The position numbers and the translations under genes are program-made. The notes below the pieces were generated by a model that made no database searches, was not told the origin of the DNA, and worked only from the letters and a program-made list of their open reading frames with translations. From assembly GCF_900183975.1 (NCBI RefSeq), contig NZ_LT853882.1:248001-312000 (forward strand): a stretch of DNA of 64,000 bases, in the 5' to 3' direction. Every line of letters begins with the position of its first letter. Within the stretch, counting starts at the first letter, position 1. This document shows, one piece after another, positions 1 through 9,878 of this stretch. The DNA comes from Xanthomonas fragariae (lineage in GTDB: Bacteria; Pseudomonadota; Gammaproteobacteria; Xanthomonadales; Xanthomonadaceae).

Positions 1-680
1 TGCCGGCCAGGCTGGTGCTGGTGAAGGCGATGCGCCAGGGGATGCCGGCGCGGTCCAGCGCGGTGGTCGCAACAGTGCGCAGCAGACAGGGCGCGTCCAG
101 CATCACCAGCGGCAAGGGGGTCTTGCCCGTCCATTCCAGCGGCTCCAGTGCAGGCGCAGCGGCAGCGGCGATCCAGTGGACCGGCCACGATGGCTGGGAG
201 CGTGAGTGCGCCGATGCGATGCCGGCGTCCCATGCCAGCGCCAGATCCAGCTGGCCGGTGCCGACCCGTTCCAGCAGGTCCTGATGGCGTGCCAGGCGCA
301 CGTCGATCTGGGCCCTGGGGTGGGCCCTGGCGAAGCGCCCGAGGACATCGGGCAGCATGCGTTCGCCGAAATCCTCCTGCAGCCCCAGTCGCACCGTTCC
401 CTCCAGCGCGCGGCCATGCAACGCGAGCGCCGCCTCGTCATTGAGCGCCAGCAGGCGACGGGCGTAAGCCAGCAGCGTCTCGCCGGCCTCGGTCAGGGCC
501 AACCCGCGTCCTTGCCTGCGCAGCAGCACCTGGCCGGCCTGATCTTCGAGCTTCTTCAGTTGCGCACTGATGGCCGACGTGGAGCGGCCATGGCGCTCGG
601 CTGCCTTGGCGAAGCTGCCCCAACTCCATGCCGGCCACAAAGCTGCGCAGCGCATCGAGGTCGTAGGTGACGCGGCGCAT
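1..680 (-). pseudogene. LysR-family transcriptional regulator, frameshifted, runs off window start
   Basis: The ATG at 680 (reading leftwards) opens a typical LysR N-terminus (MRRVTYDLDALRSFVAG). After GMELG the frame is lost at a GGGG run (CCCC at 618-621 on the plus strand). Removing one base restores the classic winged-helix sequence (SFAKAAERHGRSTSAI), and the restored frame continues to the window edge through an LTEAGE-type helix end and an effector-binding domain. The gene is therefore a LysR-type regulator with a single-base insertion and a missing 3' end. It is divergent from the decarboxylase-like gene at 786, the usual LysR-target geometry, so it probably regulated that operon. A sequencing error in the homopolymer is possible. 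Family certain; state (true pseudogene) less so. Confidence 0.8.
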
Positions 681-785
681 CGGATCATCCTGTTTTTGCG
701 AATGGTCGGTTCGATTGTTTCCGATTTTAAGAACCATCATCGGTCGCTAGGCTTACACGGTCAATCCAGCGCAGTGAGCCCCCAG

Positions 786-1106
786 ATGTCCGATTCCCCC
801 GCACCTGGGCTGGCCCAGTTCGGCGACATCGCGCCGAAATTCGCCCAGCTCACCGATGAGGTGCTGTTCGCCGATCTCTGGCAGCGCGCCGGCCTGTCGC
901 CGCGCGAGCGCAGCCTGGCCACGGTGGCGGCACTGGTCGCGCTGTCGCGGCTGGAATAACTGCCGTTCCATCTGCGCCGCGCCTTGGACAACGGGCTGAA
1001 GCGCGAGGAACTGGCCGAGACGATCACCCACCTGGCGTTCTACGCCGGCTGGCCGTGCGCCGCCTCGGCGTTGACGCTGTTGCGTGCAGCTGCGCCGTCG
1101 GCATGA
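786..1106 (+). pseudogene. Carboxymuconolactone decarboxylase-family protein with in-frame stop
   Basis: The ATG at 786 starts an AhpD-like/carboxymuconolactone decarboxylase family reading frame: SPRERSLATVAALVALSRLE, then TAA at 957-959, then the same frame continues with LPFHLRRALDNGLKREELAE and LAFYAGWPCAASAL to TGA at 1104-1106. The whole would be 106 codons, near the family length of about 100-130. One base change (probably CAA or GAA to TAA) explains the stop. Family members are small helical oxidoreductases or decarboxylases; substrate unknown here. It lies divergent to the broken LysR regulator and upstream of a broken tautomerase, and probably formed a small aromatic or reactive-compound operon with it. 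Confidence 0.8.
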
Positions 1107-1368
1107 GCGTTGACCGACGTTGCCCGAGCGCGTCGAACCGCACGACACGCCGCACGTCGTGGGCCCCTGTTCGGCCGCCGCGCAGTCGGTGTTTCTCAAC
1201 GCCCCAAGCGCGGTCCACATGACGTCGCGCGCACGCGTCAGCCGGGTGCGCAAGACGCATCAACCGCGGTGTTTGAGCGGTCGCTGCCGCGCCGGGCACC
1301 GGTCGCCTGACGGTGAGCGCAGTCGTGCCTCGCTCTCAACCCAACCGATTTCCACCAGGAGAATTCCT

Positions 1369-1768
1369 ATGCCGTATGCCCGCATCTCGCTGCACCTTGG
1401 TCGCCCGCCCGCGTATCTGCACGCGTTGTCCGACAGCCTCTATCAGGCCATGCACGCAGTGTTCGAAGTGCCGGCCGGCGACTGCTTTCAGGTCATCCAC
1501 CAGCTCGATCCGGGTGAGCTGATCTTCGACCGTCATTACCTGGGGCGGGCCACGCTCCGATAAGTTCGTTCTGATCCACATCACTGCCGGACGGCCGCGC
1601 GATGCGGCTACCAAGCGCGCGTTCTATGCCGACCTGGTCGCACGGTTGGCGAACGCGCCCGGCATTGCGCCGGAAGACGTCATGGTGGTCATCACCACCA
1701 CTGACGCGCAGGACTGGTCGTTCGGCGGCGGGCGCGCCGGCATTACCGCTGCGGCAGCCGATGCCTGA
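1369..1768 (+). pseudogene. Tautomerase (4-oxalocrotonate tautomerase-like/MIF fold) with frameshift
   Basis: The ATG at 1369 follows a good Shine-Dalgarno (AGGAG, 1357-1361) and begins MPYARISLHLGR with the N-terminal catalytic Pro expected after Met removal. The frame ends early at TAA 1561-1563. Deleting one G from the GGGG at 1542-1545 restores the second half (FVLIHITAGRPRDAATKRAF, then DVMVVITTTDAQDWSFGGG) to TGA 1766-1768, about 132 residues in total, the size of two-repeat tautomerases. The coding frame is otherwise well kept, so the lesion is recent or a homopolymer read error. Same direction as, and about 260 bases after, the broken decarboxylase-like gene. Confidence 0.82.
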
Positions 1769-1917
1769 TCGCCAGGGAGAGGGCCTGCGCTGGCCGGTGA
1801 CTTCGGGATAGCCGGCCGCCATGACGTCAGCAACGGCGCGTTGCAGTCAGCGACTCGGGGCGTCGCTGCATCGATGGCATACGGCACAATCAGGCTCACC
1901 GGACTCGCCTCGCCCGT

Positions 1918-3045
1918 ATGCGCTATCCCGCCCTCGATCTGCTGCGTGGCATCGCCATTGTCTGGGTGATGCTGTTCCATTCGTTCGTGGTCGGCGGCCT
2001 GGGGCCGGAGTGGGCGTAGCTGTCGCGCTGTGGCTGGATGGGCGTGGACCTGTTCTTCGTGCTCAGCGGCTTCTTGATCGGCACCCAGGTGCTGACGCAG
2101 CTGGTGCGCGGGCAACGCCTGGACTTCAAGGATTTTTATCTGCGCCGCGCATTTCGCATCCTGCCGGCATTTTTGGTGGTGCTGCTGGTTTACATGGTGT
2201 GGCCGGATGTTCGCGAAGCGCCCGGGCTGGCGCCGTGGTGGATGTTCGTCACCTTCAGCCTGAATCTGTTTGTCGACTACACCCGGCACGCCGCGTTCTC
2301 GCACGCCTGGTCGCTGTGCGTGGAAGAGCATTTCTATCTGGTGTTTCCGCTGCTGGCGACGCTGCTGTTGCGGCGTCCGTCGGCCGCGCGGTTTGTCGCG
2401 CTCTGTGTGTTGGTGGTGGTCGCAGGCATTGCGCTGCGTGCCGGCATCTGGCTGCACAACACCGCATTGGAGAGCGCTGGCGCCGGGCTGCAGCGCAACT
2501 GGTTTATCGAAGACATTTATTACCCGACCTGGAACCGTCTCGACGGTTTGCTGGCCGGTGTCGTGCTGGCAGTGCTCAAGGTCTTTCGCCCGCCCACGTG
2601 GCAACGGCTGCAGCAGCACGGCAATGCTTTCCTGCTTGCCGGCGCGGCGATGCTTGCGCTGGCCCTGTGGCTGTTTCGCGAACGCACCGGCCTGATGGGC
2701 ACTGCAGTGGGCTGGCCGGTGCTGTCGCTGGGGCTCGCCCTGCTGGTGCTTGCAGGCACCGCGACCACCGGCATGCTTGTGCGGCTCAGGGTGCCAGGTG
2801 CCGCCTGGCTGGCGGCGATTTCCTACAGCTTGTATCTGACCCACAAGACGGTGTTCCATCTCACCCAGAGCTGGTTCGGCCCGGCGCTGGACGGCCGTGG
2901 CGTGCTGGCATTCGCGCTGTATGGCGTGCTGGCGGTACTGGGCGTGGCGCTATTGCATTACGCGGTGGAGCGGCCGTTTCTACAGCTGCGCGACAGGGTG
3001 CGACGCCGCCGCACGCCGTCTGTGGCTGCCACCGAATCGGCTTGA
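1918..3045 (+). pseudogene. Acyltransferase 3 family membrane protein (OafA/YrhL type) with in-frame amber codon
   Basis: The ATG at 1918 reads MRYPALDLLRGIAIVWVML, the hallmark start of acyltransferase-3 proteins (R-G-I/A-A plus the LFHS His at about residue 21). TAG at 2017-2019 interrupts the frame at codon 34; the same frame then continues (MGVDLFFVLSGFLIG, YLRRAFRILPAF) through about ten membrane segments to TGA 3043-3045. The full length would be 375 residues, as in the family. These integral membrane enzymes O-acylate surface polysaccharides or other glycans. An ATG at 2038 could restart translation but would omit the first helix and the key His, so activity is unlikely. Confidence 0.8.
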
Positions 3046-3063
3046 GCGGCGATCAAACTACTG

Positions 3064-3190
3064 CGCTCACAGCAGGCGGGCGCGGCCGCTGCTCGGTGCG
3101 GCATGTACCACTCGTGCACTGAGGTTCTTCCGCGTCGTTCGCACCGACCTGACGACTGCTCGCGACGTTTGTCAGCCGCTCTTGGAACCT
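3064..3190. repeat. Dispersed intergenic element, copy 1
   Basis: A stretch of about 45 bases from 3064 (GCGCTCAC, then GCGCGGCCGCTGCTCGG, then GGCATGTACC) closely matches 38717-38763. A distal piece at about 3168-3187 is the inverse complement of 38692-38710 (CCAAGAGCG(G/A)CTGACAAA). It has no coding potential. The rest of 3046-3444 holds only this element and the terminator at 3360-3385; no gene is visible. Confidence 0.5.
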
Positions 3191-3359
3191 GCGTCGTCCT
3201 GCGCCATCGCCCGCCAGGGCGATTGGGGAGTCTCGGTGCGTATCCGGGGCGCGTTCTTTTAGAGTCGCGTGGCGATAGGTCATGCATCGGTTCGATGCAG
3301 ACGTGCGCCTTTACCGCATGCCGCTGTGCATTGGCGCTGTCACTCCTCTCGGGCACATG

Positions 3360-3385
3360 AAAAAAGCCGCGCAATGCGCGGCTTT
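3360..3385 (-). terminator. Rho-independent terminator of the SDR gene
   Basis: On the minus strand a perfect 7-bp stem, GCCGCGC-ATT-GCGCGGC (3366-3382), is followed by a T run (complement of the A run at 3360-3365). It lies about 60 bases past the stop of the dehydrogenase gene. Confidence 0.85.
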
Positions 3386-3444
3386 GCTTCTCGAAGGACC
3401 CGGCGCTGTTCGACGCATCGGTCGTGCAGCCGAGTGCTGCCGCG

Positions 3445-4227
<783 letters not shown>

Positions 4228-4360
4228 TCAGGCGAAGCGATCAGGGTGTGGTGATAACGCCGGGCGCGCGCTTGGGCGCGATCTGCGCGCAGCATGGCCT
4301 CACTAGTTGGCAGTGCAATTGCCTAGCGCCTGCCTAACCAAACGTTGCCAAGTTGCCTGG

Positions 4361-4501
4361 TCATCGCACCGACGATAACGGCTCGGCCGACAGCACCGTG
4401 TCTTGCCCGTCGATCTGGATGCGGTCGGGGATCTGTTCGGTGGCGTTCGCCGCGCCGGTCAGTCCCCACCACAGCAACAGGCCGGCGCCCCGATGCATCA
4501 T
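4361..4501 (-). CDS. Short ORF (46 aa) with signal-peptide-like start, possibly a truncated gene
   Basis: Begins with two ATGs (MMHRGAGLLLWWGLTGAANA) six bases after the stop of the SPOR protein and ends at TGA 4361-4363. The first 20 residues look like a secretion signal (basic residue, hydrophobic core, small residues before ATEQIP); the rest (PDRIQIDGQDTVLSAEPL) is short. Translational coupling to the SPOR gene is plausible. The protein looks like the beginning of a longer secreted protein that has been cut short, but no recognisable continuation is seen in 4201-4360. Function unknown. Confidence 0.4.
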   Translation of the reverse strand: MMHRGAGLLLWWGLTGAANATEQIPDRIQIDGQDTVLSAEPLSSVR

Positions 4502-4507
4502 TTTCGG

Positions 4508-5383
4508 TTATTGCGCCTTGATGGCGATGGCGGGCAGCCCGCTGCCGGTCAGTTTTTGCTTGGCCGCGGCCAGTTCGCCAGCGCTGCCATACGGCCCCAT
4601 GCGCACGCGGTAAACCGTCCTGCCGCTGATTTCGGCCGATTCCACGCGCGCCGCCAGGCCCATCATCGCCAGCTTGGCCTTGGTCGACTCGGCATCGCCG
4701 GAAGCGCCGAACGCGCCGGCTTGCAGGATGTAGCGGGTGTTGTCTGCCACCGCTGGTGCGGCAGTCGCTGCAGTGGTCGCAGCCACAGCTGGCCTTGGTG
4801 TTGCGGCCGCTGGCATGGTGAGTGCGGCAGTGCTGGACGGTGCCGGTGTTGCGGTCGGGCGTGCTGGTGCGGTTTCCGTCAACGGCTTGGACGCGCTGGC
4901 TACGGTTTCGTTCAACGGCACCGGCACGCCGGCGGCAGGCGTGGCCGCAGCCCCGCTGGCACCGTGTGCGGGCGCGACCGGCTTGCCTTCCAATGCCGCA
5001 CGCGCACGCGCTGCTTCCTCGGCACGCGCGCTGGCGGCCAGTTCGGCATCGGACATCTGCACTTCCTTACCGGGCAGCAAGGTGTAGAAGTCGTACTGGG
5101 TCTGCGCATTGCCGGGCTTGGCTTGCGGCTTGGACGGCTGCGCGGTGGGCTTGGGCAGTTCGGCTGGCGTATCCACATCGGCATCGGCCACCGGCTCGGG
5201 CTGCGCATCGGGGTTTGCGCGCGGGCCCATGCGCAGGAAGCCGTCGCCGTCCTTTTTGAACAGGTTGGGTGCGGCCAGGAAAATCACTGCCGCAATCGCA
5301 GCGCCCGCCACCAACCAGACCCAACCAGGGGTGCCACTGCTGGTGTTGCGTCGTGCCTGACTCTTACCACGTCGTGCTGCCAT
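4508..5383 (-). CDS. SPOR-domain membrane protein (FtsN-like)
   Basis: 291 residues. A basic cytoplasmic tail (MAARRGKSQARR), one transmembrane helix at about residues 20-38 (VWLVAGAAIAAVIFLA), a long Pro/Ala-rich linker, and a C-terminal SPOR domain (YILQAGAFGASGDAESTKAK through YRVRMGPYGSAGELAAAK) of about 75 residues. SPOR domains bind denuded septal glycan, and this architecture is that of FtsN-type division proteins. It lies just downstream of argS on the same strand, the arrangement seen in many gammaproteobacteria, about 195 bases from the argS stop. The assignment as true FtsN is probable, not proven. Confidence 0.85.
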   Translation of the reverse strand: MAARRGKSQARRNTSSGTPGWVWLVAGAAIAAVIFLAAPNLFKKDGDGFLRMGPRANPDAQPEPVADADVDTPAELPKPTAQPSKPQAKPGNAQTQYDFYTLLPGKEVQMSDAELAASARAEEAARARAALEGKPVAPAHGASGAAATPAAGVPVPLNETVASASKPLTETAPARPTATPAPSSTAALTMPAAATPRPAVAATTAATAAPAVADNTRYILQAGAFGASGDAESTKAKLAMMGLAARVESAEISGRTVYRVRMGPYGSAGELAAAKQKLTGSGLPAIAIKAQ

Positions 5384-5578
5384 CTACCACTTCTCCGAAA
5401 TCATGTCGTTGCGGGCCATGTGGCCCGACTTGGAGCGGCTGTCGAAAGGATTACGCAGCCACTCGGCGGCCGCGGCCGGTCGTCGGGCAGCGTGCATTGC
5501 GTACCGCTCGACGGGTGCAGTCCGAGCGCGCCATCTACGCTTGGCGGACGACTGCCGACGCTGTGCTGTTAATCACGC

Positions 5579-7267
5579 TTACATCTTTTCCGGGGCGCTG
5601 ACGCCGAGCAATTTCAGGCCGTTGGCGAGCACCTGTTGCGTGGCCACGGCGAGAGTGAGCTTGGCGTCGCGCTCTGCGGCATCGTCCACCAGCAGTTTGG
5701 TGTTGTGATACCACGTGTGGAAGGCATGCGCCAATTCACGCAGGTACTGCGCGATCTGGTACGGCTCCAGCGCTTGACCTGCGATTTCGACCACCTCCTG
5801 GTAGCGCGACAGCTCCAGCATCACGTTGAGCGAATGCTCCTCGTCCAGGTGTGCGAGCTCGGCCAAGCCATTGGCCTGCTCGTACTTGTAGCCCTTTTCC
5901 TGCGCCTGACGCAGCACGCTGCACACGCGCGCATGCGCGTACTGCACGTAGAACACCGGGTTGTCGTTGCTCTGCGCACGGGCCAGGTCGATATCGAAGG
6001 TGAGCTGCGAATCGGGCTTGCGCGCGATCAGGAACCAGCGCACTGCATCGGCACTGGTTTCTTCGATGAGATCGCGCAAGGTGACGTAGCTACCGGCACG
6101 CTTGGACAGTTTCACTTCCTCGCCGCCGCGCATCACTGTGACCATCTGGTGCAGTACGTATTCCGGCCAGCCCTGCGGGATGCCCAGCTCCATCGCCTGC
6201 AGGCCGGCGCGCACGCGCGCCAGCGAACCGTGGTGGTCGGCACCCAGTTCGGTGATGGCGCGCTCATAGCCGCGCTGCCACTTGGTCAGGTGATAGGCCA
6301 CGTCCGGCACGAAGTAGGTGTAGGTGCCGTCGGACTTGCGCATCACGCGGTCCTTGTCGTCGCCGAAGTCGGTAGACTTCAACCACAACGCGCCGCCTTC
6401 CTCGTAGGTGTGGCCGGAGGCGATGAGCTTTTGCACGGCCTCCTCGACCTTGCCGTCCTTGTACAACGAACTTTCGAGGAAATAGATATCGAAATCGACG
6501 CGGAACGCAGCCAGGTCTTGGTTTTGCTCGTTGCGCAGATAGGCCACGGCGAAGCGGCGGATCGATTCCAGGTCGGCCGGATCCCGGGTGCCGGCGACCA
6601 GATGGCCTTCCAGGTCGACGGTGGCGCCGTCCAGGTAAGCGTTGGCCACATCGGCGATGTAGTCGCCGCGGTAGCCATTCTCCGGCCAGCCGGCGCTGTC
6701 GGGGGTGAGCCCCTGTGCGCGGGCCTGCACCGACAACGCTAGGTTCTCGATCTGCACGCCGGCATCGTTGTAGTAGAACTCGCGCTTGACGTTCCAACCG
6801 TTGGCATCGAGCACGCGCGCCAAGCTGTCGCCGATCGCCGCTGCGCGGCCGTGGCCAACATGCAGCGGGCCGGTCGGATTGGCCGAGACGTATTCCACAC
6901 CCACCGAGCGTCCGTTGCCGGCCAACCCGCGACCGTAGTTGCGACCCTGCTTGATCACATGCGCCACTTCGCGCTGATACGCGGTCGGGGCCAGATGGAA
7001 ATTGATGAAGCCCGGGCCGGCGATTTCTACCTTGGCCACGTCGTCGCTGGCCGGCAATGCGGCTACCAGCGCCTGAGCAAGTGCGCGCGGGTTGCTGCGC
7101 GCCGGCTTGGCCAGCAGCATTGCCGCGTTGGTAGCGAAGTCGCCGTGCTCGCGCGTCTTTGGTCGCTCGACCACGAAATCCGGCGGCAGGGTGCCGGCAG
7201 GTAAAGTGCCGTTGGCGCGCAAGGCTTCAATGCCTTGGCCAATCAGTGCGCGGAGTTGGGCTTTCAC
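5579..7267 (-). CDS. argS: Arginyl-tRNA synthetase
   Basis: 562 residues from the GTG at 7267, which gives the usual ArgS N-terminus ([20 protein letters not shown]); the frame is open a few codons further up but without a better start. It has an N-terminal additional domain for the tRNA D-loop, the class I HIGH signature as HVGH in [13 protein letters not shown] at about residue 125, a KMSK-like VKLSKRAG loop, and the C-terminal anticodon-binding DALR domain ending SAPEKM. Charges tRNA-Arg with arginine in the cytoplasm. Followed on the same strand by the SPOR protein. Confidence 0.97.
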   Translation of the reverse strand: MKAQLRALIGQGIEALRANGTLPAGTLPPDFVVERPKTREHGDFATNAAMLLAKPARSNPRALAQALVAALPASDDVAKVEIAGPGFINFHLAPTAYQREVAHVIKQGRNYGRGLAGNGRSVGVEYVSANPTGPLHVGHGRAAAIGDSLARVLDANGWNVKREFYYNDAGVQIENLALSVQARAQGLTPDSAGWPENGYRGDYIADVANAYLDGATVDLEGHLVAGTRDPADLESIRRFAVAYLRNEQNQDLAAFRVDFDIYFLESSLYKDGKVEEAVQKLIASGHTYEEGGALWLKSTDFGDDKDRVMRKSDGTYTYFVPDVAYHLTKWQRGYERAITELGADHHGSLARVRAGLQAMELGIPQGWPEYVLHQMVTVMRGGEEVKLSKRAGSYVTLRDLIEETSADAVRWFLIARKPDSQLTFDIDLARAQSNDNPVFYVQYAHARVCSVLRQAQEKGYKYEQANGLAELAHLDEEHSLNVMLELSRYQEVVEIAGQALEPYQIAQYLRELAHAFHTWYHNTKLLVDDAAERDAKLTLAVATQQVLANGLKLLGVSAPEKM

Positions 7268-7353
7268 GTGAGGTCTGCTTGGAACCAAACCATCGATTTT
7301 ACCCGACCGCGCACGCCGGGGTCCGGCCGATGGTTCAGGTCAGCGCGAGGCCG

Positions 7354-8031
7354 TCATTCCAGCCAGCCGCGCTCGGCCAGCGACACCGGGCGGCCATCGC
7401 CGATCACGAAGTGGTCGAGCAGGCGAATATCCACCAAGTCCAGCCCCTGCAGCAGGCGGTGGGTGACCGCGCGGTCTGCCTCGGACGGCTCCGGATTGCC
7501 GGACGGATGGTTGTGCCCGACGATCACTGCTGCCGCGTTGTGCAGGAGCGCCCGCCGCACCACCTCGCGTGGATGGATGTCGGCGCCATCAATGGTGCCG
7601 GTGAACAGTTCTTCGAAGGCAATTGCGCGATGGCGGTTGTCCAGGAATAGCACCGCGAACACTTCGTAGGCACGTGCGCGCAGCTGCTGCGAGAAGTAGC
7701 GGCCCACGCTGGACGGGTCGCTGAGCACCTCGCCGCGTTCCAGATCGCTCATCAGATGTCGATTGGCCAGTTCCATCGCCGCGTTGAGCTTGCACGCCGA
7801 GGCCGGCCCCAGGCCCGGCAGGCGCACCAAGGCCGAGGCCGGGCGATCCAGCAGCAAGCGCAGCGGGCCGTGGCGATGCAGCAGATCGCGCGCGGTCTGC
7901 ACGGCGTCCTGGCCGCGCAGGCCCGAGCCGACAAAGATCGCCAACAGCTCGGCATCGGACAAAGCAGCGGCCCCGCGCGCCAGGAGTTTCTCGCGCGGGC
8001 GTTCGTGGGTGGGCCAGTCGTGAATGTGCAT
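7354..8031 (-). CDS. radC: RadC-family JAB/MPN+ protein
   Basis: 225 residues from the ATG at 8031 ([17 protein letters not shown]), the standard RadC start; an upstream in-frame extension to 8085 is unlikely. An N-terminal helix-hairpin-helix region ([19 protein letters not shown]) is followed by the JAB metalloprotease-like domain with the RadC signature [15 protein letters not shown], giving the HxHx7SxxD zinc ligands. The molecular role is unsettled; the historical link to DNA repair was withdrawn for E. coli. Divergent from coaBC, with about 95 bases between them. Confidence 0.93.
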   Translation of the reverse strand: MHIHDWPTHERPREKLLARGAAALSDAELLAIFVGSGLRGQDAVQTARDLLHRHGPLRLLLDRPASALVRLPGLGPASACKLNAAMELANRHLMSDLERGEVLSDPSSVGRYFSQQLRARAYEVFAVLFLDNRHRAIAFEELFTGTIDGADIHPREVVRRALLHNAAAVIVGHNHPSGNPEPSEADRAVTHRLLQGLDLVDIRLLDHFVIGDGRPVSLAERGWLE

Positions 8032-8127
8032 ATGGCGAGATTGCCGGTCCTCATCGCCGACGCCTATCAGGCCAAGCGGGGGCATCGGCTAATCTAGTTG
8101 TCCTTGCAATCGTAGGACGACTCCGAC

Positions 8128-9402
8128 GTGATCGGCTCCACTCAGGCCCGCCCCCTGGACGGACAGCGCTTGCTGCTGTGCGTCGGCGGAGGCATCGCCG
8201 CTTACAAATCGCTCGAACTGGTCCGTCGCCTGCGCGACGCCGGTGCACAGGTGCAGGTCGCCATGACCAGCGGCGCACAGCAGTTCGTCACCCCGCTCAG
8301 TTTCCAGGCATTGTCCGGGCAACCCACCCGCACCACGCTGTGGGACAGCGCCGCCGAGCAGGCGATGGGGCATATCGAACTGGCCCGCTGGGCCGATCAG
8401 GTGATCGTCGCTCCGGCCACCGCCGACCTGCTGGCGCGTCTGGCGCATGGCCTGGCCGACGATCTGGTCACCACCCTGTGCTTGGCCACGACCGCACCAC
8501 TGACCGTGGCCCCGGCAATGAACCACCGCATGTGGCTGCACCCGGCCACCCAGGCCAACGTTGCCACCTTGCGCGCGCGCAGCGTGAGCGTGGTCGGCCC
8601 GGACGATGGCCCGCTGGCCGAAGGCGAATCCGGTCCTGGCCGACTGGCCGAGCCGGCGGCGATCATTGCCGCCCTGGCCGGCAGTGCTGCTAGCGGCAGC
8701 GTTGCGCAGGTCGGCTCCAAGAGCGTAGCTGCGCGGGCCTTCGTGCCCAGCAGCGCGCAGTTGGATGGCTTGCGCATCGTGATCAGCGCCGGCCCCACCT
8801 TCGAGGACCTGGACCCGGTGCGCTACATGGGCAACCGCAGCAGCGGCAAGATGGGCTACGCGCTGGCCGCCGCCGCTGCGCGCCAGGGCGCCGATGTGGT
8901 GCTGGTCAGCGGGCCGGTGCATCAAATCACCCCGGCAGGCGTGCAGCGGATCGATGTGCGCTCGGCCGCGCAGATGCACGATGCGGTACTGGGCGCGTTC
9001 CCGGCCGACATCTACATCGGGGCCGCTGCAGTGGCCGACTACACTCCCAAGCGGGTGGTTGCGCAGAAGATCAAGAAGACCGGCGAGACACTGACCCTGG
9101 AATTGGTGCGCACCCCGGATATCCTCTCGGAGGTCGCCTCGCAGACCGGCGCGCTGAAACTGGTGGTCGGTTTTGCCGCCGAAACGCATGACGTGGAGCA
9201 CTATGCACGTGGCAAGCTGGTGGCCAAGCGGCTGGATCTGATCATCGCCAACCAAGTGGGGATCGAAGGCGGCGGCTTCGAAAGCGACAACAACGCTGCG
9301 ACTGCGTATTGGCAGGGTGGCCAGTGCGCGTTCCCCAGTAGCAGCAAGACCGCATTGGCCGACCAACTGCTGGCCCTCATCGCGGAGAGATTGCAGGCAT
9401 GA
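8128..9402 (+). CDS. coaBC: Bifunctional phosphopantothenoylcysteine decarboxylase/phosphopantothenate-cysteine ligase
   Basis: 424 residues with a GTG start at 8128. The N-terminal flavoprotein decarboxylase domain (CoaC) carries [16 protein letters not shown], the catalytic His in [10 protein letters not shown] and the PAMNHRMW substrate loop. The C-terminal ligase domain (CoaB) begins near [19 protein letters not shown] and has the AAVADYTPK and KIKK signatures. The two domains catalyse consecutive steps from 4'-phosphopantothenate to 4'-phosphopantetheine in coenzyme A synthesis. The stop overlaps the dut start by four bases (ATGA), so coaBC-dut-algC is one operon, a gene order also known from Pseudomonas. 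Confidence 0.96.
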   Translation: MIGSTQARPLDGQRLLLCVGGGIAAYKSLELVRRLRDAGAQVQVAMTSGAQQFVTPLSFQALSGQPTRTTLWDSAAEQAMGHIELARWADQVIVAPATADLLARLAHGLADDLVTTLCLATTAPLTVAPAMNHRMWLHPATQANVATLRARSVSVVGPDDGPLAEGESGPGRLAEPAAIIAALAGSAASGSVAQVGSKSVAARAFVPSSAQLDGLRIVISAGPTFEDLDPVRYMGNRSSGKMGYALAAAAARQGADVVLVSGPVHQITPAGVQRIDVRSAAQMHDAVLGAFPADIYIGAAAVADYTPKRVVAQKIKKTGETLTLELVRTPDILSEVASQTGALKLVVGFAAETHDVEHYARGKLVAKRLDLIIANQVGIEGGGFESDNNAATAYWQGGQCAFPSSSKTALADQLLALIAERLQA

Positions 9403-9866
9403 GCACCTCAACCCAGTCCTTGCAGGTGAAGTTGCTCGACCCACGCTTCGGCGACCTGTGGCCGCTGCCGGCCTACGCCACCGAATGCAGCGCCGGCATG
9501 GACCTGCGCGCCGCGCTGGAAGCGCCGATGACGCTGGAGCCTGGCGATGCGGCCCTGATTCCCAGCGGTATCGCAATTCATTTGTCCGATCCACAGGTGT
9601 GCGCGGTGATCCTGCCGCGCTCCGGCCTGGGCCATCGCCACGGCATCGTGCTCGGCAACGGCACCGGCCTGATCGATGCCGATTACCAGGGCCCGCTGTT
9701 GATCAGCACCTGGAATCGCGGCCGCGAGGCCTTCACCATCGAGCCAGGTGATCGCATAGCACAGCTAGTGATCCTGCCGATCGTGCGCGTGGGCTTGCAA
9801 GTGGTGGATACTTTCGTCGACAGCGCGCGGGGAGCGGGTGGGTTCGGCCACACCGGCGTGCGCTGA
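9399..9866 (+). CDS. dut: dUTP diphosphatase
   Basis: 155 residues, trimeric dUTPase size. All five conserved motifs are present in order: AGMDLRA (motif 1), [10 protein letters not shown] (2), [13 protein letters not shown] (3), RIAQLVI (4) and the C-terminal P-loop-like GAGGFGHTG (5). Hydrolyses dUTP to dUMP and diphosphate, limiting uracil incorporation and feeding dTMP synthesis. Overlaps coaBC by four bases and is followed 12 bases later by algC. Confidence 0.97.
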   Translation: MSTSTQSLQVKLLDPRFGDLWPLPAYATECSAGMDLRAALEAPMTLEPGDAALIPSGIAIHLSDPQVCAVILPRSGLGHRHGIVLGNGTGLIDADYQGPLLISTWNRGREAFTIEPGDRIAQLVILPIVRVGLQVVDTFVDSARGAGGFGHTGVR

Positions 9867-9878
9867 CTGGGGAGTCAC

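Noticed and set aside
1624..2859. 411-codon minus-strand open frame opposite the tautomerase and acyltransferase
   Set aside because: Gln/His/Arg-rich low-complexity shadow of the plus-strand acyltransferase.
5636..6742. Long plus-strand open frame opposite argS
   Set aside because: Antisense to a full-length argS; no family resemblance.
7256..7275. parS-like CACGTG core (CTTTCACGTGAGG) at the argS start
   Set aside because: Only the left half matches the parS consensus; the right half does not, and it overlaps the argS start codon. Not called a parS site.
8089..9594. 501-codon open frame on the minus strand opposite coaBC and dut
   Set aside because: Composition is typical of an antisense shadow in GC-rich DNA and the plus strand has two unmistakable genes.
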